In this document: positions 1-4,916 of the stretch, piece by piece | How the letters are laid out: each line of letters opens with the position of its first letter | Numbering within the stretch: position 1 is the first letter of the stretch | Assembly: GCA_035687045.1 (NCBI GenBank) | Contig: DASRYU010000244.1 | Location: 1 to 8,205, forward strand | DNA: 8,205 nt | Source of the DNA: JAJPHT01 sp035687045 | GTDB lineage: Archaea > Thermoplasmatota > SW-10-69-26 > JACQPN01 > JAJPHT01 | Reading direction: 5' to 3' | The notes under the pieces: model-generated | Database searches by the model: none | The model's input: the letters and a program-made list of their open reading frames with translations, nothing else | What the model was told of the DNA's origin: nothing | Translations under genes and position numbers: made by a program

Positions 1-64
1 GTCTTGGCGAACTCTCCTTCGGCAGCTGTCCGAGAAGCGCCAAGTAGGCATCCGGGCCGCCCAT
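1..64 (-). CDS. Possible 5' end of an unidentified gene, cut by the window edge
   Basis: Read on the minus strand from an ATG at 64, this frame stays open to the window edge and gives about 21 residues beginning MGGPDAYLALLGQLPKES. The composition is protein-like (GPDAYLALLGQLP), but codon third positions are less strongly G/C than in the confident genes. No Shine-Dalgarno and no clear promoter element was found upstream. If real, it is divergent from the PadR operon. A competing reading is the plus-strand frame ending in TAG at 45-47 (…GSCPRSAK). Too little is visible to name a family. Confidence 0.25.
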   Translation of the reverse strand, partial: MGGPDAYLALLGQLPKESSPR

Positions 65-379
65 GGCTGCCGATGCACGGCGGCGGGGCGCGCCGCAGAC
101 TGCCTTCGAACAAGGCGCGCCTCGCCCTCACCCTCATCCTCCTTCTGGGCGCACGCCCCTGACGCGTCATCTCCGGCGTGCGAGCGCAAGACGCAGCGGC
201 GCGCCGCGTGCGATCTCCCTCGGGCGCGACGGGCGCGCGCTGGGCGCCGGTCCGCGAGCGGGTGACGCGGGAACGCGCGCCGTCGAGCCGGGCGCTGCAG
301 CGCACGCGTCGTAGCCTCCGGCGCCGGCCGGCGACCACCCGCGTTCCCCCACCAGGACACCGGCAGGCTTATCGAGCCG
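65..379. other. Intergenic stretch without a convincing gene
   Basis: About 315 bases upstream of the PadR operon. Open frames here are rich in Arg, Ala, Pro and Ser with no recognisable domain, as expected for non-coding GC-rich DNA. The one mildly protein-like stretch is a 29-codon frame from ATG 73 to TGA 160-162, whose end (SNKARLALTLILLLGARP) resembles a signal peptide or a short membrane helix. It stops without a mature domain, so it could be a decayed secreted-protein gene or chance. No tRNA, repeat array or insertion-sequence end was seen. Confidence 0.5.
368..375 (+). promoter_or_regulatory. Candidate TATA-like element of the PadR operon
   Basis: A short A/T-containing patch (CTTATCGA) lies in otherwise GC-dominated DNA, centred about 36 nt upstream of the preferred GTG start at 407. 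An archaeal TATA box lies about 26 nt upstream of the transcript start, which would put initiation near 397, inside the palindrome at 382-402. The match to a canonical TATA box is weak; the position and the adjacent operator are the main support. Confidence 0.35.
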
Positions 380-381
380 AT

Positions 382-402
382 GTACCTATGGAGCATAGGT
401 AC
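382..402. promoter_or_regulatory. Perfect inverted repeat, candidate PadR operator
   Basis: GTACCTATG and CATAGGTAC form perfect 9-bp arms separated by GAG. The arms are unusually A/T-rich for this DNA. The site lies between the candidate TATA element and the GTG start of a PadR-family gene, where a bound dimer would block transcription. PadR proteins are dimeric winged-helix repressors that usually autoregulate through short dyads, so autorepression of the three-gene operon is the natural inference. If translation instead began at ATG 380, the palindrome would sit inside codons 1-8 of the gene. Confidence 0.65.
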
Positions 403-406
403 CTCC

Positions 407-754
407 GTGGCAGAGGATGTGACCCGGTGGACGCAGCAGATCCGCAAGGGGAGCACGCGTCTTGCCATCCTCCAGCTCGTGAGCGAGAAGGAGCGCTACG
501 GGTACGAGATCGTGACCTCCATCCGCGAGCGGACGGGGGGCGTCCTCGAGGTCGCGGAGGGGAACGTGTACCCCGCGCTCCACGCGCTGGAGGCGGAGGG
601 GCACATCACGAGCGCCTGGCGCGAGGTCGAGCCGGGCGTGCCGCCGCGGAAGTACTACCGCCTGACGCCGCACGGGCGCGCGCACCACGCGTCGCTCGTG
701 AAGGAATGGAAGGGGTACGTCGGAGCGATCTCACGGCTGTTGGAAGGAGACTGA
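407..754 (+). CDS. PadR-family transcriptional regulator
   Basis: A 115-aa winged helix-turn-helix protein made almost entirely of the PadR domain. Visible hallmarks are the helix leading into YGYEI (residues 31-35), the recognition-helix region EGNVYPALHALEAEGHI (51-67), and the basic wing ending PRKYYRLTPHG (80-90), followed by a dimerisation helix to the C-terminus. PadR proteins are ligand- or stress-responsive, mostly autorepressing regulators. An in-frame ATG at 380 would add nine residues (MYLWSIGTS), but those codons are the operator palindrome at 382-402. I therefore prefer GTG 407, which leaves operator and promoter outside the gene. No Shine-Dalgarno precedes either start. The stop is four bases before the next gene's ATG, and PadR genes are very commonly paired with HAAS-domain membrane proteins, as here. 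Family assignment is firm; the inducer is unknown. Confidence 0.9.
   Translation: MAEDVTRWTQQIRKGSTRLAILQLVSEKERYGYEIVTSIRERTGGVLEVAEGNVYPALHALEAEGHITSAWREVEPGVPPRKYYRLTPHGRAHHASLVKEWKGYVGAISRLLEGD
742..750 (+). promoter_or_regulatory. Shine-Dalgarno site of the HAAS-RDD gene
   Basis: GGAAGGAGA lies at the very end of the padR-like gene, with its GGAG core 9 nt before ATG 759. It selects the first ATG over the in-frame ATG at 765, for which the spacing would be about 15 nt. It is one of only two good Shine-Dalgarno sites in the window, and both precede genes inside operons. Confidence 0.75.
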
Positions 755-758
755 CCTG

Positions 759-1511
759 ATGCAGATGACCACCGAAGCGCGCGCCTGGCTCGACGCCACG
801 GTGCGCCGGATCCTCGCCCGTCACCCGCTTGGCGGCGCCGAGCGCGCGGGCATCACCTACGAGCTCATGAGCCACCTGCACGCCGCGGGCGAGGCGCGAG
901 CCACGAGCCTCGGCCACAGCGAGGTGACGCGCGAGGACCTCGAGCACGCGCTGGCGCAGGCGGGCGGCGAGGAGCAGCTCGCGGCGGCCTTCGTGCAGCC
1001 GCTCGCGCGCCCGGTCGAGCGCGTCCTCTTCGGCCGGCGGCTGGGCGCCTACGCCATCGACATGGTCCTCGTCTTCATCGGCATCGTGCTCGTGCACCAG
1101 GCGCTCGACTTCCTTCTCGAGTGGCACATGGGCGTGACCGTCGGCCCCGAGAACGCGGCCGCCGAAGGAGAGCTCGACGGCACCATCTGGTTCCCGTGGG
1201 GCTTCCACGACCCGAGCCTCTCGCTCCCGCTCCAGGGGGTCTTCGCGCTCGCGAGCGGCGCCGTCCTTCTTGGCTACTTCGCGTGGACCGAGGCGCGCGA
1301 CGGGCGCACGCCCGGGAAGCGCGCGCTCGAGCTGCAGGTGATGCGGACCGACGGCGCGCCCGTCACCTTCCGCGAGGCCTTCCTCCGCAACGCGGTGAAG
1401 CTCTCGCCGCCGCTCCTTCTTCTCGACGTGGTCGTCATGCTCCTCGCGTTCGCGAAGGACAAGCAGCGCGTGAGCGACCGCATCGCCGGCACGATCGTCG
1501 TGAGGGCGTGA
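759..1511 (+). CDS. Membrane protein: N-terminal HAAS-like helical domain plus RDD domain
   Basis: 250 aa. Residues about 5-80 are helical and soluble and look like the HAAS/DUF1700-type domain that accompanies PadR regulators (acidic and alanine-rich, with EDLEHALAQAGGEEQLAAAF). From about residue 88 there is an RDD domain: RRLGAYAIDMVL (93-104, Arg then Asp at the start of TM1), TM2 about 155-176 followed by DGRTPGKRALELQVM (181-195), and TM3 about 213-232 ending in the typical QRVSDRIAGTIVV (236-248). RDD proteins are small multi-pass membrane proteins, some linked to ion or osmotic homeostasis; the substrate cannot be read from sequence. Four bases separate it from the PadR stop, and the lipoprotein ATG follows its stop by two bases, so all three are probably one transcript under PadR control. 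The HAAS call is less certain than the RDD call. Confidence 0.85.
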   Translation: MQMTTEARAWLDATVRRILARHPLGGAERAGITYELMSHLHAAGEARATSLGHSEVTREDLEHALAQAGGEEQLAAAFVQPLARPVERVLFGRRLGAYAIDMVLVFIGIVLVHQALDFLLEWHMGVTVGPENAAAEGELDGTIWFPWGFHDPSLSLPLQGVFALASGAVLLGYFAWTEARDGRTPGKRALELQVMRTDGAPVTFREAFLRNAVKLSPPLLLLDVVVMLLAFAKDKQRVSDRIAGTIVVRA

Positions 1512-1513
1512 CC

Positions 1514-2605
1514 ATGCGCGCCCGCGCTCTCCCCCTCGCGCTCCTGCTTCTGGCAGGCTGCGTCTCGTCCCCTGCCGGACCCTCGGCCACCGTCTCCCCC
1601 GCCGGCGTGCAGGTGGTCACAGACCGCCCCGACGCGACCTACGGCGCCGTCGCGACCGGCCCGGCGGCGGCCCCCGACCTCGACGCGACCACCGCGCAGC
1701 CGCCGCGCCTCGTGCCCGGCGAATGGTGGCGCATCCGCTTCACGTCAAGCTTCTTCGACGGACCCGCCGAGCTGGTCCGCGTCGTCGCCGCCGTCGAGCC
1801 GGAGGGCTATCTCGTGGGCATGCCGCACGAAGGCTGGTCGAAGGAAGCCATCGCGTACCACGCGCCCGCCTTCGGCGACGTCGGCTTCGACCTGTCGTAC
1901 GCGCTGCACAACGTCCGCTTCGAGCCGCTGCGCTTCCCGCTCGTGACCGGCGCGACCTGGACGACGACGTTCGGCACCTCCGAGTTCGTCGCGACGGTCG
2001 AGAGCGCGGACGCCCACACGGCGACCGTGCGCTTCGACCCGCCGGCCTCCGACCCCTCGCCCACCGCCGCGCTCTTCGCCGCGGTCAGCCCGATCCCCAC
2101 GGACGCCGGCATGCGGCTCGTGTACGACGCGCGGCAGCACGAGGTCGTGCGCTTCGAGTCGGTCATCGGCGTTTGGGAGGTCGTCGAGCACGGCTACGGC
2201 TTCGAAGGGTGGGTGACCGTGCCGCGAGGGCTCCACACCGTGTTCGACCATGGCCAGCTCGGCCCCGTGACGCCGGGGCAGCCGCTCCCCTCGCGGAGCG
2301 CGACGGTCGAGGGGGGCTACAACCGGCTGACGCTCATGCACGGCATCTTTGCCCTCGGCCCCGGCGTGTACCGGATCCGCGACGTCGGCCCCGACGGCAC
2401 GGAGTACGTGACGGAGTCGAAGGGGGAGCGCGCGTTCACCGTCGGCTTCCACGAGGCGCGGGACCCGGACGGAGAGTGGACGCTGGAGGACCTCGCGGCG
2501 GGTCCTGGCGGCACGTACACCATGGGGATGGCGTACCACCAGTACGACGTCAGGCTCCCGGACGGAGCGCGCCGTTCGGACCACAGCCACCCGGTCGTGC
2601 GCTGA
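1514..2605 (+). CDS. Predicted lipoprotein of unknown function
   Basis: 363 aa. The N-terminus MRARALPLALLLLAGC is a lipoprotein signal with lipobox LAGC, placing the acylated Cys at residue 16. A low-complexity linker to about residue 63 is followed by a β-rich, Trp/Phe/Tyr-rich exported domain (about 64-235, with GEWWRIRF at 69-76 and EGWSKEAIAYHAPAFGDVGFDLSYALHNVRFEPLRFPL in between). A second, Gly/Tyr-rich region spans about 236-350, and a charged tail ends SDHSHPVVR. No catalytic motif was recognised. The protein presumably sits on the outer face of the cytoplasmic membrane. It starts two bases after the RDD stop, which suggests functional coupling to that membrane protein. It converges with the response regulator, with only five bases between stop codons and so no room for separate terminators. 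Gene call firm; function unknown. Confidence 0.85.
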   Translation: MRARALPLALLLLAGCVSSPAGPSATVSPAGVQVVTDRPDATYGAVATGPAAAPDLDATTAQPPRLVPGEWWRIRFTSSFFDGPAELVRVVAAVEPEGYLVGMPHEGWSKEAIAYHAPAFGDVGFDLSYALHNVRFEPLRFPLVTGATWTTTFGTSEFVATVESADAHTATVRFDPPASDPSPTAALFAAVSPIPTDAGMRLVYDARQHEVVRFESVIGVWEVVEHGYGFEGWVTVPRGLHTVFDHGQLGPVTPGQPLPSRSATVEGGYNRLTLMHGIFALGPGVYRIRDVGPDGTEYVTESKGERAFTVGFHEARDPDGEWTLEDLAAGPGGTYTMGMAYHQYDVRLPDGARRSDHSHPVVR

Positions 2606-2610
2606 GCGGG

Positions 2611-3096
2611 CTATCCGAGCCGCTGCAGGCGCTGCGACTCGACGGGGCGGATGCCCTGCGTGTTGTCGGCGCGCTGGGAGAAGGCGGCGAGGATGCCGCC
2701 GACGACGCGCACGACCTGCTGGGGCTCGATGGGCTTCTGGAGGAAGCTCTGGACGCGCGCCTCGTTGATCGCGCGGATGGCGATGTCGAGGTCGGGGAAC
2801 GCGGTGATGAGGATGGCCGGCACGTTCGGCTGCTGGAGGCGCACGTGCATGAGGAAGTCCAGCCCGTTCATCCCCGGCATCTTGTAGTCGGTGACGATGA
2901 TGTCGGGCGGCGTCTGCGCGATGGAGCGAAGGGCCGCCTGCGCGTCGGGACGCGCTTCGACCGTGCAGTTCTCCAGGCTCGAGGCCAGGAGCTCCGCAAG
3001 CAGCTCGCGGATGTCATCCTCGTCCTCGACGACCAGGATGCGGCGCGGCCGCGATTGGGCCTTCGCCTTGAGTTGGGCGAGTTCTCCCGTGCGCAT
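2611..3096 (-). CDS. Single-domain response regulator (CheY-like receiver)
   Basis: 161 aa with one receiver domain at about 18-140 and no output domain. All phosphotransfer positions are present: acidic pair E24-D25 in ILVVEDEDD, phospho-acceptor D70 in VTDYKMPGMNGLDFL, switch residue T98 in ILITAF, and K121 in FLQKP. The N-terminal 17 residues and the C-terminal 20 are short extensions. Such stand-alone receivers are phosphorylated by a histidine kinase and act by protein contact. No kinase gene is in the window, so its partner is unknown. It follows the dienoyl-CoA reductase on the same strand after 84 nt. That gap holds a strong inverted repeat and a TATA-like CATATG, so it may have its own promoter. 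No Shine-Dalgarno precedes ATG 3096. Confidence 0.93.
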   Translation of the reverse strand: MRTGELAQLKAKAQSRPRRILVVEDEDDIRELLAELLASSLENCTVEARPDAQAALRSIAQTPPDIIVTDYKMPGMNGLDFLMHVRLQQPNVPAILITAFPDLDIAIRAINEARVQSFLQKPIEPQQVVRVVGGILAAFSQRADNTQGIRPVESQRLQRLG

Positions 3097-3124
3097 GGCT
3101 TGCTCGAACGTTCGTCGGAGGGGG

Positions 3125-3130
3125 CATATG
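3125..3130 (-). promoter_or_regulatory. Candidate TATA-like element of the response regulator gene
   Basis: CATATG is the only A/T-rich hexamer in the 84-nt gap before the response regulator and is centred about 31 nt upstream of its ATG. That spacing fits an archaeal TATA box serving a leaderless or very short-leader transcript. A 10-bp palindrome, CGAACGTTCG (3105-3114), lies between it and the start; it could be an operator, but palindromes of that size are expected by chance in a window of this length. Confidence 0.35.
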
Positions 3131-3169
3131 AGGCTGTCGCGCGGCCCCCTGGGGGCGCGACGGCCTCGT
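3128..3169. repeat. Long GC-rich inverted repeat between the reductase and response regulator genes
   Basis: Two 15-nt arms (3128-3142 and 3155-3169) match at 13 of 15 positions around a 12-nt loop, GGCCCCCTGGGG, which can pair further within itself. Both mismatches are T opposite G. A plus-strand RNA could therefore pair along the whole stem with G·U wobbles, while a minus-strand RNA would have two A·C mismatches. The repeat begins 12 nt after the reductase stop codon in the direction of that gene's transcription and overlaps the edge of the CATATG element. It could be a transcript-end structure, an operator or part of an antisense RNA. No T-run follows it on the minus strand. Confidence 0.6.
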
Positions 3170-3180
3170 TGCGCCGCCGC

Positions 3181-3993
3181 TCAACCCTTGAGGCCGAACA
3201 TGCCGCCGGAGAGCCACTGGCCGCCGTCGACGACGAGGCACTCGCCCGTGACGTACGAGGCGGCCGGCGAGGAGAGCCACAGCGCGGCGAGCGCCATCTC
3301 CTCGGGCGTGCCGAAGCGGCGCGCGGGGATGGTCTCCAGAAGGCGCTGCTGCCCCTCCTCGTCGGCGTAGCCGAGGTTGCCGCTCGCGTTCTTCGTGATG
3401 ACGGCGCCGGGCGCGAGCGCGTTCACGCGGATGTTGTACGACGCCCACTCCAGCGCGAGGCTGCGCGTGAGGTTGAGCACGCCCGCCTTCGCGGCGCCGC
3501 TGTGGGAGACGAAGGGCGCGGCCATCCACGCGTAGGTGGCGACCATGTTCGTGACGGCGCCGCCGCGCTTCTGGAGAAGCGGGAAGGCCGCCTTGCTCAC
3601 GTTGAACGTCCCGTGGAGAACGATGTTGATGACGGCGCTCCAGGCGTTCTTCGACATCTGGTCGAAGGGGACGAGGAAGTTGCCCGCGGCGTTGTTGACG
3701 AGGATGTCGAGCGCGCCAAGCTCGCGCTCCGCCGTCTCCATCACGCGCTCCACCTGGTCGGGCTCGCGCACGTCGCACACCTGGTAGAGGACGTCCTTGC
3801 CGAACTGCGCGCGCACGCTCTCGGCGGCCGCCTTCAGGTTCTCCTCCTTGCGGCTGCAGATGAGCACGCGCGCGCCGTGCGCGGCGAAGGCGTGCGTCAT
3901 CGCGAGCCCCATGCCCGTGGCGCCCCCGGTGATGAGCGCGGTCTTTCCCTCGAGGAGGTCGTCGCGGAAGGGGGTGCCGGGGTAGGCGGGCAT
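3181..3993 (-). CDS. FadH/DECR-type 2,4-dienoyl-CoA reductase (SDR superfamily)
   Basis: 270 aa, normal for a classical short-chain dehydrogenase/reductase. The Rossmann motif is TGGATGMG (22-29), with CSR at 46-48 suggesting NADPH, and NNAAGN at 100-105. The segment NFLVPFDQMSKNAWSAVINIV and then NMVATYAW (149-156) resembles Bacillus FadH/YkuF and peroxisomal DECR2. Decisively, the usual YxxxK Tyr is replaced: HSGAAK gives S165 and K169. This is a feature of dienoyl-CoA reductases, which protonate without that Tyr. These enzymes reduce 2,4-dienoyl-CoA esters so that unsaturated fatty acids can enter β-oxidation. The C-terminal GGMFGLKG is short and carries no organelle signal. A related enoyl-CoA reductase or another Tyr-less SDR is possible. 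There is no Shine-Dalgarno; a promoter-like GGGAAACGG lies 34 nt upstream. The response regulator follows downstream. Confidence 0.85.
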   Translation of the reverse strand: MPAYPGTPFRDDLLEGKTALITGGATGMGLAMTHAFAAHGARVLICSRKEENLKAAAESVRAQFGKDVLYQVCDVREPDQVERVMETAERELGALDILVNNAAGNFLVPFDQMSKNAWSAVINIVLHGTFNVSKAAFPLLQKRGGAVTNMVATYAWMAAPFVSHSGAAKAGVLNLTRSLALEWASYNIRVNALAPGAVITKNASGNLGYADEEGQQRLLETIPARRFGTPEEMALAALWLSSPAASYVTGECLVVDGGQWLSGGMFGLKG

Positions 3994-4015
3994 GGCGCCG
4001 CGAGCCGCGCGCGAG

Positions 4016-4031
4016 GGGAAAGCCGTTTCCC
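4016..4031. promoter_or_regulatory. Small dyad GGGAAA-GCCG-TTTCCC containing the candidate promoter of the reductase gene
   Basis: A perfect 6-bp inverted repeat with a 4-nt spacer lies 23 nt upstream of the reductase ATG and 27 nt after the stop of the preceding minus-strand gene. Read on the minus strand it contains GGGAAACGG (4031-4023), with the AAA centred 34 nt before ATG 3993. The identical nonamer lies 33 nt before the RPA start. It may act as a BRE/promoter element, an operator or a weak hairpin at the end of the upstream transcript; position favours promoter. Confidence 0.4.
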
Positions 4032-4057
4032 ACGGCGCGTGGGCGCGCGCCGGACAC

Positions 4058-4417
4058 TCAGAGCGGCGGGCCGTGCGGCGTGGGCGCGGGGCCGTTCTTG
4101 ATGCGCTGCAGGAGCGCCTTGATGTCGGTGTCCTTCCACGTGGTCGTGGGGCCGAAGCGCGCCTCGCTGGAGGCGGGCTGGCTCACCCACGCCTTCGTGT
4201 TCTCGCGCGTGAAGAGGCCGCGCTGCGCGAGGACGTCGAAGATGGCCGCGACGTCGTCGACGCCCATGCGGTCGCTCTCGATGCTGATGCTCACGTGGCC
4301 GTCCCGCCCCGCCTCGTCGTGGCGGAAGAGGACGGACACCTGGTTGTCGCTGCCCGTGGCCGCGTCGACGCCCTCGAGCTTGCGTCCGAGCTTGATCTTC
4401 GTCTCCCACTTCGTCAA
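4058..4417 (-). CDS. Uncharacterised 119-aa protein coupled to the SWIM zinc-finger gene
   Basis: Starts at TTG 4417, which overlaps the SWIM gene's stop as TTGA, so translation probably depends on termination-reinitiation; no Shine-Dalgarno is at a useful distance. The 119-aa protein begins MTKWETKIKLGRKLEGVDAA. It has an alternating charged/hydrophobic stretch, QVSVLFRHDEAGRDGHVSISIESD (26-49, likely β-strands), then a helical segment MGVDDVAAIFDVLAQRGLF (51-69). It ends in a basic helix, WKDTDIKALLQRIKN (94-108), and a Pro-rich tail. I recognise no family, cysteine motif, signal peptide or membrane segment. Tight coupling to a zinc-finger protein suggests the two act together, perhaps on nucleic acid, but that is inference. 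The codon pattern is strongly coding-like, so the gene itself is probable. Confidence 0.75.
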   Translation of the reverse strand: MTKWETKIKLGRKLEGVDAATGSDNQVSVLFRHDEAGRDGHVSISIESDRMGVDDVAAIFDVLAQRGLFTRENTKAWVSQPASSEARFGPTTTWKDTDIKALLQRIKNGPAPTPHGPPL

Positions 4418-4686
4418 GACGACACCGCGGGTCGACCGCCCTTCCGGTGCTTGAGATAGCCGTTCTCCTCCACCTCGGCCGAGAGCTCGAGGCCCAGGAT
4501 GAAGAGGCGCTTGTGCTTGCAGACGCGCCCGTGGAGGGCGGCCTCGCACAGGCACGAGAGCCGCCCCGGCCCCTGCTCGTGGAGGTCGAGGAGGAGCTCG
4601 TGGGTGACGCCGGCGCGCGTCTCGCTCGCGAAGAGGAAGCGGTGGAGCCCCGGCCCCAGCACCTCGTGGCGGATGGGGAGGAGCAT
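4414..4686 (-). CDS. Small SWIM zinc-finger protein
   Basis: 90 aa. The SWIM signature CxCx(n)CxH is complete: C45-L-C47, eight residues, C56-K-H58, within SCLCEAALHGRVCKHKRLFILGLEL. SWIM domains bind one zinc and mediate DNA or protein contacts; in larger proteins they accompany SWI2/SNF2 ATPases, MuDR transposases and Sws1-type recombination factors. Here the domain is almost the whole protein. A β-rich lead (LHRFLFASETRAGVTHELLLDLHEQGPG, 14-41) resembles the strands that precede SWIM in other proteins. I chose ATG 4686 because codons further upstream lose the G/C third-position bias and encode Gly/Pro/Arg-rich noise; the longer frame back to 4878 is unlikely. An A/T-containing TTGAAG centre lies 27 nt upstream. 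It is coupled by TTGA to the 119-aa gene. Confidence 0.82.
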   Translation of the reverse strand: MLLPIRHEVLGPGLHRFLFASETRAGVTHELLLDLHEQGPGRLSCLCEAALHGRVCKHKRLFILGLELSAEVEENGYLKHRKGGRPAVSS

Positions 4687-4710
4687 GCGGAAGCTTCGCC
4701 CCCCCTCGAC

Positions 4711-4716
4711 TTGAAG
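4711..4716. promoter_or_regulatory. Candidate shared bidirectional promoter element
   Basis: TTGAAG (CTTCAA on the other strand) is the only A/T-rich patch in the 53-nt gap between the SWIM gene and the divergent 42-codon gene. Its centre is about 27 nt from ATG 4686 on the minus strand and about 27 nt from GTG 4740 on the plus strand, the distance expected for an archaeal TATA box and a leaderless start in each direction. The TATA match is poor in base composition; the symmetry is the argument. Confidence 0.35.
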
Positions 4717-4739
4717 ATGCGCCCGCGCCTTGCGCCCTC

Positions 4740-4868
4740 GTGGCCTGGTTCCAGGAGGTCCTCCAGGGGACGGCGAGCGCGCCGTGGCTCTGGTGGGCGG
4801 TGACCCTCGTCGTCCTCCTGCTCCTCCTCCTGGGAGGCCTGAAGCTTCTGGGGCTCTTCCCCGAGTGA
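4740..4868 (+). CDS. 42-aa single-pass membrane protein (small ORF)
   Basis: GTG 4740 to TGA 4866-4868 encodes MAWFQEVLQGTASAPWLWW, one hydrophobic helix of about 20 residues (16-39, with a run of six leucines), and a short tail, LKLLGLFPE. Nearly every codon ends in G or C (two of 42 sense codons do not), as in the confirmed genes, and the Trp cluster WLWW at the membrane edge is typical of real small membrane proteins. It has no Shine-Dalgarno; the only promoter-like sequence is TTGAAG 27 nt upstream, implying a leaderless transcript. It is divergent from the SWIM gene and 48 nt before the TraB-like gene. No family is recognised; it could be a small regulatory or scaffold subunit. Confidence 0.6.
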   Translation: MAWFQEVLQGTASAPWLWWAVTLVVLLLLLLGGLKLLGLFPE

Positions 4869-4878
4869 CCCGGCGCAA

Positions 4879-4887
4879 GGAGAAAGG
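4879..4887 (+). promoter_or_regulatory. Promoter-like GGAGAAAGG element upstream of the TraB-like gene
   Basis: The AAA is centred 33 nt before ATG 4917. The same arrangement, a G-rich flank, AAA, then GG at -33/-34, precedes the reductase and RPA genes. It also looks like a Shine-Dalgarno for ATG 4888 or 4891, but that frame is unrelated to the downstream gene and ends at 4998. A promoter role is therefore more likely, though a short leader ORF cannot be excluded. Confidence 0.4.
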
Positions 4888-4916
4888 ATGATGTCGCGAC
4901 GCCCGGCTCGACGGGC

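Noticed and set aside
3..44. 7-bp inverted repeat CTTGGCG/CGCCAAG with a possible inner stem, considered as a tRNA fragment or small RNA
   Set aside because: It is only 42 nt long, lacks D-, anticodon- and T-arms, and short dyads are common in GC-rich DNA.
3105..3114. 10-bp palindrome CGAACGTTCG before the response regulator as an operator
   Set aside because: A 10-bp palindrome is expected several times by chance in a window of this length; position alone is not enough.
1723..4101. Very long plus-strand open frame spanning the lipoprotein, response regulator and reductase region
   Set aside because: It crosses three confident genes, is dominated by Arg, Ala, Gly and Pro, and has no domain. 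Long antisense frames are expected in DNA with strong G/C third positions.
4687..4878. N-terminal extension of the SWIM gene back to an ATG at 4878
   Set aside because: The added residues are Gly/Pro/Arg-rich without coding-type third positions and would overlap the divergent 42-codon gene; ATG 4686 starts the conserved-looking part.
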